Assembly (NCBI GenBank): GCA_026390735.1
Contig: JAPLFJ010000002.1
Span: 1 to 60,796, forward strand
Source: Ignavibacteriota bacterium
GTDB taxonomy: Bacteria; Bacteroidota; Ignavibacteria; Tepidaquicellales; Tepidaquicellaceae
Direction of reading: 5' to 3'
Length of the DNA stretch: 60,796 nucleotides
In this document: one piece after another, positions 56,577 to 60,796 of the stretch
How the letters are laid out: each line of letters starts with the position of its first letter
Position numbering within the stretch: the stretch's first letter is position 1
Made by a program: the position numbers and the translations under genes
Notes under the pieces: generated by a model
Seen by the model: the letters and a program-made list of their open reading frames with translations, nothing else
The model's database searches: none
Told to the model about the DNA's origin: nothing

Positions 56577-59500
56577 ATGAAAAAATTAGCATTCGTACTG
56601 GTCTTGTTTGTAACTTTGTTTGCATTCAGTAAAACAAATTCACAGACTGCGCCGCAGGTTTATGATTATGACTCAAAGTGGAAAGCAATCGATTCGCTTT
56701 ACAATTACGGACTTCCTGAATCTGGTATGAAGATTCTTGATGAAGTATATGCTCAGGCGAAAAGTGAAAACAATACTCCTAACTTTGTAAGGGCTATATT
56801 GTACAAGTTTAAACTTACTCAGTACAACGAAGAAGACTCTTTCTTCAAAAGACTTGAAGAAATGAAAGCCGAAGAAAGCGTTGCAGCTTTTCCGATTAAA
56901 CAATTCCTGAACTCATTAATAGGTGATATGTTCTGGACTTACTACCAGAACAACAGGTATAACTTACTCGGACGTACGAATGTAGTCAACTATAAACTCG
57001 ATGACATTAAAACCTGGGATGCTAAAAAAATAATTGAACAGGCAATATTTTATTATAAGAACTCATTATTAGAACCCGAAAGACTTCAGCAGGTGAACAT
57101 AGAAGTTTATAACGATATGCTGAACAATTATGTGTACGATAAGTACGTACCAACCGGCAGAAAATACCGCCCTACTCTTTATGATTTTCTCGCATTCAAA
57201 GCAATCGGATTCTTCTCCAATAAAGAAGCAGGCGTTACAAGACCTGCAGAACAGTTTTTATTGAACGACCCGATTTATCTCAGCGATGCAAAAGAATTCG
57301 CTGCACTCGATATTACCACGAGCGATGTTTTCTCATTCGATTTTTATGCAACAAATATTTTAAAAGATTTAATTAAGTTTCACCTTGCAGACGGCAACGT
57401 AGATGCATTTGTCGATGCCGATTTAATGCGTATTAATTTCGTGTACAGTAATTCCGGCAATGCCGAAAAGGAAAGTCTTTACCTGAAGGCACTCGAAAAC
57501 CTTCATAATAAGTACATAAATTATCCTGTTTCAACTTCCGTTGCTTACGATATCGCAGAAGTCTACCAGACAAGAGGTGCAAAGTATGTGCCGGGAATAG
57601 CCGATAACTTCAGGGAGGATTATAAACTCGCTTATCACATCTGCAGGGAAGCAATTGACAGGTTCCCTGAATCTGACGGTGCACAGAACTGCCGTGCAGT
57701 TATTACGAGTCTGGAAACAAAGTCTTTAGCAGTTTCTCTGGAAGCGTACAACGTTCCCGATAAGCCGTTCCGTACACTTGCAACTTACAGAAACGTAAAT
57801 AAACTTTATTATAAAATAGTCGAAACTTCTTACGGCGAAATAAAGAGTATAGAAGAAGAGTATTACAAGATTAATGATTACAGTAAATACCAGACAGGAA
57901 TCATCAATAAGTTCAGGAGCAGAGATGCAGTCCAGAACTTTGCAGTAAACCTTCCGGAAGACGGAGACTTTCAGCCTCATAAGGCAGAAGTTAAAATTCC
58001 TGCACTGCCGTCGGGAGTATATGTTCTGCTCGTAGGTTCAGAGGAAACTTTCTCTTACAAGGAAAACGCAGTATCTTTCTGTCTGCTGAACATAAACAAC
58101 ATAAGTTACATCAACAAAACAAACAATAAGCACGATATAGAGTTCTTCGTCTTAAACCGTGACACAGGTAATCCGCTCGAAGGTGCAGATGCAACTATGT
58201 ACGTAGAGAAGTACGATTACAACGTATCAAGGTATGCGTACGACAAAGTATCAGATTTCACAACAAACAAAGACGGCTACTTCGCTATCAACAATATTAA
58301 GCAGTCAAGAAGATTCTATCTTGATATAAATTATCAGGGTCAGACACTTTCGACCAAGGGTTACAATTTCGGATATGGGTACAACTATCTTCAGGATGCT
58401 TTCTATCAGGATGTATACAGTGAAAAGGACCCAAGACCTTACACACAAACTTATTTTTTCATAGACCGTTCAATCTACAGGCCTGGTCAGACACTTTTCT
58501 TTAAAGGCTTAGTAATTGAATCAAAAGGGGAAGACAGAAACATAAAGGTTAATGAAAGTGTAAAAGTTGAACTCTATGATGTTAACTATCAGAAAGTTTC
58601 CGAACAGAGTTTTATGACGAATGAATTCGGTACAATTAACGGGAAGTTTACATTACCGACATCAGGACTTAATGGTCAGATGCACATACAGACTTCAGTC
58701 AATAATGGGAATGCATATTTTTCAGTGGAAGATTATAAGAGGCCGAAGTTTGAAGTAACTTTTAATCCTATAAAAGGGGCTTATAAACTTGGGGAAATGA
58801 TTCCTGTGAAAGGAGTGGCGAAATCTTATGCTGGTGCTAATCTGGATAATGTGGCGGTGAAGTACAGGGTAGTAAGAAAGACTTTTTATCCGAGATGGTA
58901 TTATGACTGGTATTCATACTATGGGAGTGTGACTAATTCAAGTGATGTGGAAATTCTTAATGGTACGACTACTACTAACGGTAGCGGTGAGTTTGAAGTG
59001 AATTTTAAGGCAATCCCTGACCAGACAGTTTCGAAGGATTTTAAGCCATACTTTAATTATAAGGTTATTGCTGATGTAACAGATGTTAACGGTGAAACAC
59101 ATTCACAGGAAACGATGGTATCAGTTGGGTACAATTCATTACTGCTGAACGTAGCCATGAATCCTAACGTAGATAAGAACGGTGAGACAAAGTTTAAACT
59201 TTCAACGACTAACCTTAACGGTGAGAAAGAACCTACAGAAGGGAACATTACAATATATAAACTAAAGAGTCCTGAAAAGGTGTTCCGCAGCAGGCTGTGG
59301 TCAAAGCCAGATAAGTTTACGATGACAAAGGAAGAGTATTACAGGGATTTTCCGTATGATGAATACAGCGATGAAGGGAACTATACAAAATGGGATAAGG
59401 AGTTGAAGGCTTATGATGGAAGGTTTAATACTGGGGAGGATTCATTGGTTGACCTGAGTGTGATGGGGGGATGGAATCAGGGGAAGTATTTGCTGGAGAT

Positions 59501-60796
59501 GACGGCAAAGGATAAATACGGTGAGGAAGTGGTGGAGAAGGTTTATTTTAATGCATATAGTACGGGGGAAACAACAATGCCGTTTACGGGCTTCAGTAAT
59601 TTTATAGATAAGAAGAATGTTTGTGAGCCAGGTGAGAAGGCAGAGTTTATATTCGGAACATCAATGACTGATACAAAGGTACTATTTGAAGTGGAAGGCA
59701 AGGAAGGAATGATAAAAAGGGAATGGGTGACGCTGAACAATAACCAGAGATATTTTGATATTCCGATTGTTGAATCTTACAGAGGCGGTATAGCATACAA
59801 CCTTGTGTTCGTGAGAGGAAGCAGGATAGTATCTCAGGCAGGAAGTGTTTACGTACCGTTTACGAACAAGATGCTTGATGTAACGTTTGAGACATTCAGG
59901 AATAAACTATTGCCAGGAGAGAATGAGCAGTGGAAGATAAAGGTGAGAGGTAAGAGCGGAGAGAGGGTGGCGGCAGAAATGGTGGCGACAATGTACGATG
60001 CATCGCTGGATGCAATAAAGGTTCATAACTGGGATTTTGGTCTGAATAATTATTATTTCTATAAGCCATATAATTCTAACTGGGGGAATAGTGTTTGCTT
60101 TAATTCATACAGCGGTAGTGTTTATCAGGAGAACTGGAATAAGTATGTTTATGGCAGTAGTGTGGTTTATGATTTTCTGAATTACTTTGGTGCTTCTTTG
60201 AGTTCGGGGTACGGTTATGGATATTATCAGATGGATGGTATGACGATGAAGTCTGAGACGAGAGGTGAGGTTTCTGATAAGGAGGAGAGCGTTCAGTTTG
60301 AAAAGAAGGATGCTCCTGTGAAGGTTTCTGATAATAGGAAGACTGGTAAGGGTGATGTGGATGAGAAGTTAGAGGAGTCGAAGGCACCTGTGAATGAAAA
60401 GGGTAAAGAGATTACAAGTGTTGTTCCGAGAAGAGATTTCCGCGAGACTGTTTTCTTTAATCCTGATTTGCGGACTGATGAGAATGGTGATTTGACGATT
60501 AGTTTTACGATGCCTGATGCTTTGACTAAGTGGAAGATGATGGGGTTTGCGCATACGAAGGATTTGAAGAGTGGGTTTGTGACGAATGAACTGATTACGC
60601 AGAAGGAACTGATGGTGACACCGAATGTTCCGAGATATTTCAGAGAAGATGATAGGGTGGTGATTTCTGCGAAGGTGACGAATTTGTCGGGGAAGGATTT
60701 GGAGGGTGAGGCGGATTTGTTTTTGTTTGATGCTTTGACGATGAAGGTGGTGGATGAGCAGTTTAAGAATACGGGGGCGAGTAAGAGGTTTGAGGT
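56577..60796 (+). CDS. Alpha-2-macroglobulin-like protein, 3' end beyond window
   Basis: The frame stays open from ATG 56577 to the last base, over 1400 residues, so the gene is partial. A signal peptide (MKKLAFVLVLFVTLFAFSKT) is followed by a ~450-residue helical N-terminal part, then macroglobulin-type domains (IDRSIYRPGQTLFFKG is the MG2 hallmark; KYKVIADVTDVNGETH-like strand further on). After a Lys/Glu-rich linker comes the A2M domain start (RRDFRETVFFNPDLRTDENG, then PDALTKWKMMGFAH). Bacterial relatives trap proteases in the periplasm. Whether the thioester Cys-x-x-Gln exists cannot be seen. Base composition turns clearly G-rich from about 58.7 kb. Confidence 0.9.
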   Translation, partial: MKKLAFVLVLFVTLFAFSKTNSQTAPQVYDYDSKWKAIDSLYNYGLPESGMKILDEVYAQAKSENNTPNFVRAILYKFKLTQYNEEDSFFKRLEEMKAEESVAAFPIKQFLNSLIGDMFWTYYQNNRYNLLGRTNVVNYKLDDIKTWDAKKIIEQAIFYYKNSLLEPERLQQVNIEVYNDMLNNYVYDKYVPTGRKYRPTLYDFLAFKAIGFFSNKEAGVTRPAEQFLLNDPIYLSDAKEFAALDITTSDVFSFDFYATNILKDLIKFHLADGNVDAFVDADLMRINFVYSNSGNAEKESLYLKALENLHNKYINYPVSTSVAYDIAEVYQTRGAKYVPGIADNFREDYKLAYHICREAIDRFPESDGAQNCRAVITSLETKSLAVSLEAYNVPDKPFRTLATYRNVNKLYYKIVETSYGEIKSIEEEYYKINDYSKYQTGIINKFRSRDAVQNFAVNLPEDGDFQPHKAEVKIPALPSGVYVLLVGSEETFSYKENAVSFCLLNINNISYINKTNNKHDIEFFVLNRDTGNPLEGADATMYVEKYDYNVSRYAYDKVSDFTTNKDGYFAINNIKQSRRFYLDINYQGQTLSTKGYNFGYGYNYLQDAFYQDVYSEKDPRPYTQTYFFIDRSIYRPGQTLFFKGLVIESKGEDRNIKVNESVKVELYDVNYQKVSEQSFMTNEFGTINGKFTLPTSGLNGQMHIQTSVNNGNAYFSVEDYKRPKFEVTFNPIKGAYKLGEMIPVKGVAKSYAGANLDNVAVKYRVVRKTFYPRWYYDWYSYYGSVTNSSDVEILNGTTTTNGSGEFEVNFKAIPDQTVSKDFKPYFNYKVIADVTDVNGETHSQETMVSVGYNSLLLNVAMNPNVDKNGETKFKLSTTNLNGEKEPTEGNITIYKLKSPEKVFRSRLWSKPDKFTMTKEEYYRDFPYDEYSDEGNYTKWDKELKAYDGRFNTGEDSLVDLSVMGGWNQGKYLLEMTAKDKYGEEVVEKVYFNAYSTGETTMPFTGFSNFIDKKNVCEPGEKAEFIFGTSMTDTKVLFEVEGKEGMIKREWVTLNNNQRYFDIPIVESYRGGIAYNLVFVRGSRIVSQAGSVYVPFTNKMLDVTFETFRNKLLPGENEQWKIKVRGKSGERVAAEMVATMYDASLDAIKVHNWDFGLNNYYFYKPYNSNWGNSVCFNSYSGSVYQENWNKYVYGSSVVYDFLNYFGASLSSGYGYGYYQMDGMTMKSETRGEVSDKEESVQFEKKDAPVKVSDNRKTGKGDVDEKLEESKAPVNEKGKEITSVVPRRDFRETVFFNPDLRTDENGDLTISFTMPDALTKWKMMGFAHTKDLKSGFVTNELITQKELMVTPNVPRYFREDDRVVISAKVTNLSGKDLEGEADLFLFDALTMKVVDEQFKNTGASKRFE

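Overview
The window looks like the chromosome of a low-GC, Gram-negative bacterium on the Bacteroidota/Ignavibacteriota side of the FCB group. The signs are several secreted proteins with type IX secretion (T9SS) C-terminal sorting domains of the YPNPFNP type, a PorV/PorQ-family barrel, a TonB-dependent receptor with a carboxypeptidase-regulatory-like N-terminus, a GWxTD protein and an LptB ATPase. I place it nearest Ignavibacteria by inference only, because no 16S gene is present.

Layout. Bases 1-136 are the right edge of an IS256/mutator-type insertion sequence. Next come an outer-membrane barrel gene broken by one in-frame TAG (579-1262) and a divergent aspartate kinase. A large ribosomal-protein cluster runs from rplB to rplQ (3146-17777). 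It lacks the usual rpsJ-rplC-rplD-rplW head and is interrupted twice: by a tRNA-Gln gene between rplR and rpsE, and by an outer-membrane barrel gene with its own terminator between rpmD and rplO. Then follow engB, a 2-hydroxyacid dehydrogenase and a T9SS-secreted BNR-like protein. A secretion/uptake trio comes next: TonB receptor, 1143-aa secreted protein, PorV-like barrel. After it is a run of GWxTD protein, YbbR protein, CPBP protein, pdxJ and lptB.

The minus strand from 43303 down to 34115 carries efp-accB-accC, a small membrane protein, a FabL-like enoyl-ACP reductase, a Cys-rich small protein, an MFS transporter, a giant tubulin/FtsZ-like protein with a C-terminal SHOCT-like motif, and an FmdB-like zinc ribbon. 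The plus strand then has gapA, a membrane glycosyltransferase, tRNA-Val, livM-livG-livF, an aminotransferase, a YCF48/BNR protein and lexA. A 5'-nucleotidase and purB lie on the minus strand. The window ends inside an alpha-2-macroglobulin-like gene.

The most interesting signals are: (1) a predicted sigma-54-dependent small RNA in the purB/alpha-2-macroglobulin gap, with paired activator sites, a -24/-12 promoter, two repeated modules and a strong terminator; (2) the tubulin-like giant protein next to a zinc ribbon; (3) several unrelated intergenic tandem-word arrays that share an 11-bp period; (4) the insertions inside the spc ribosomal operon. Everything here was read by eye. No database search or folding program was run.
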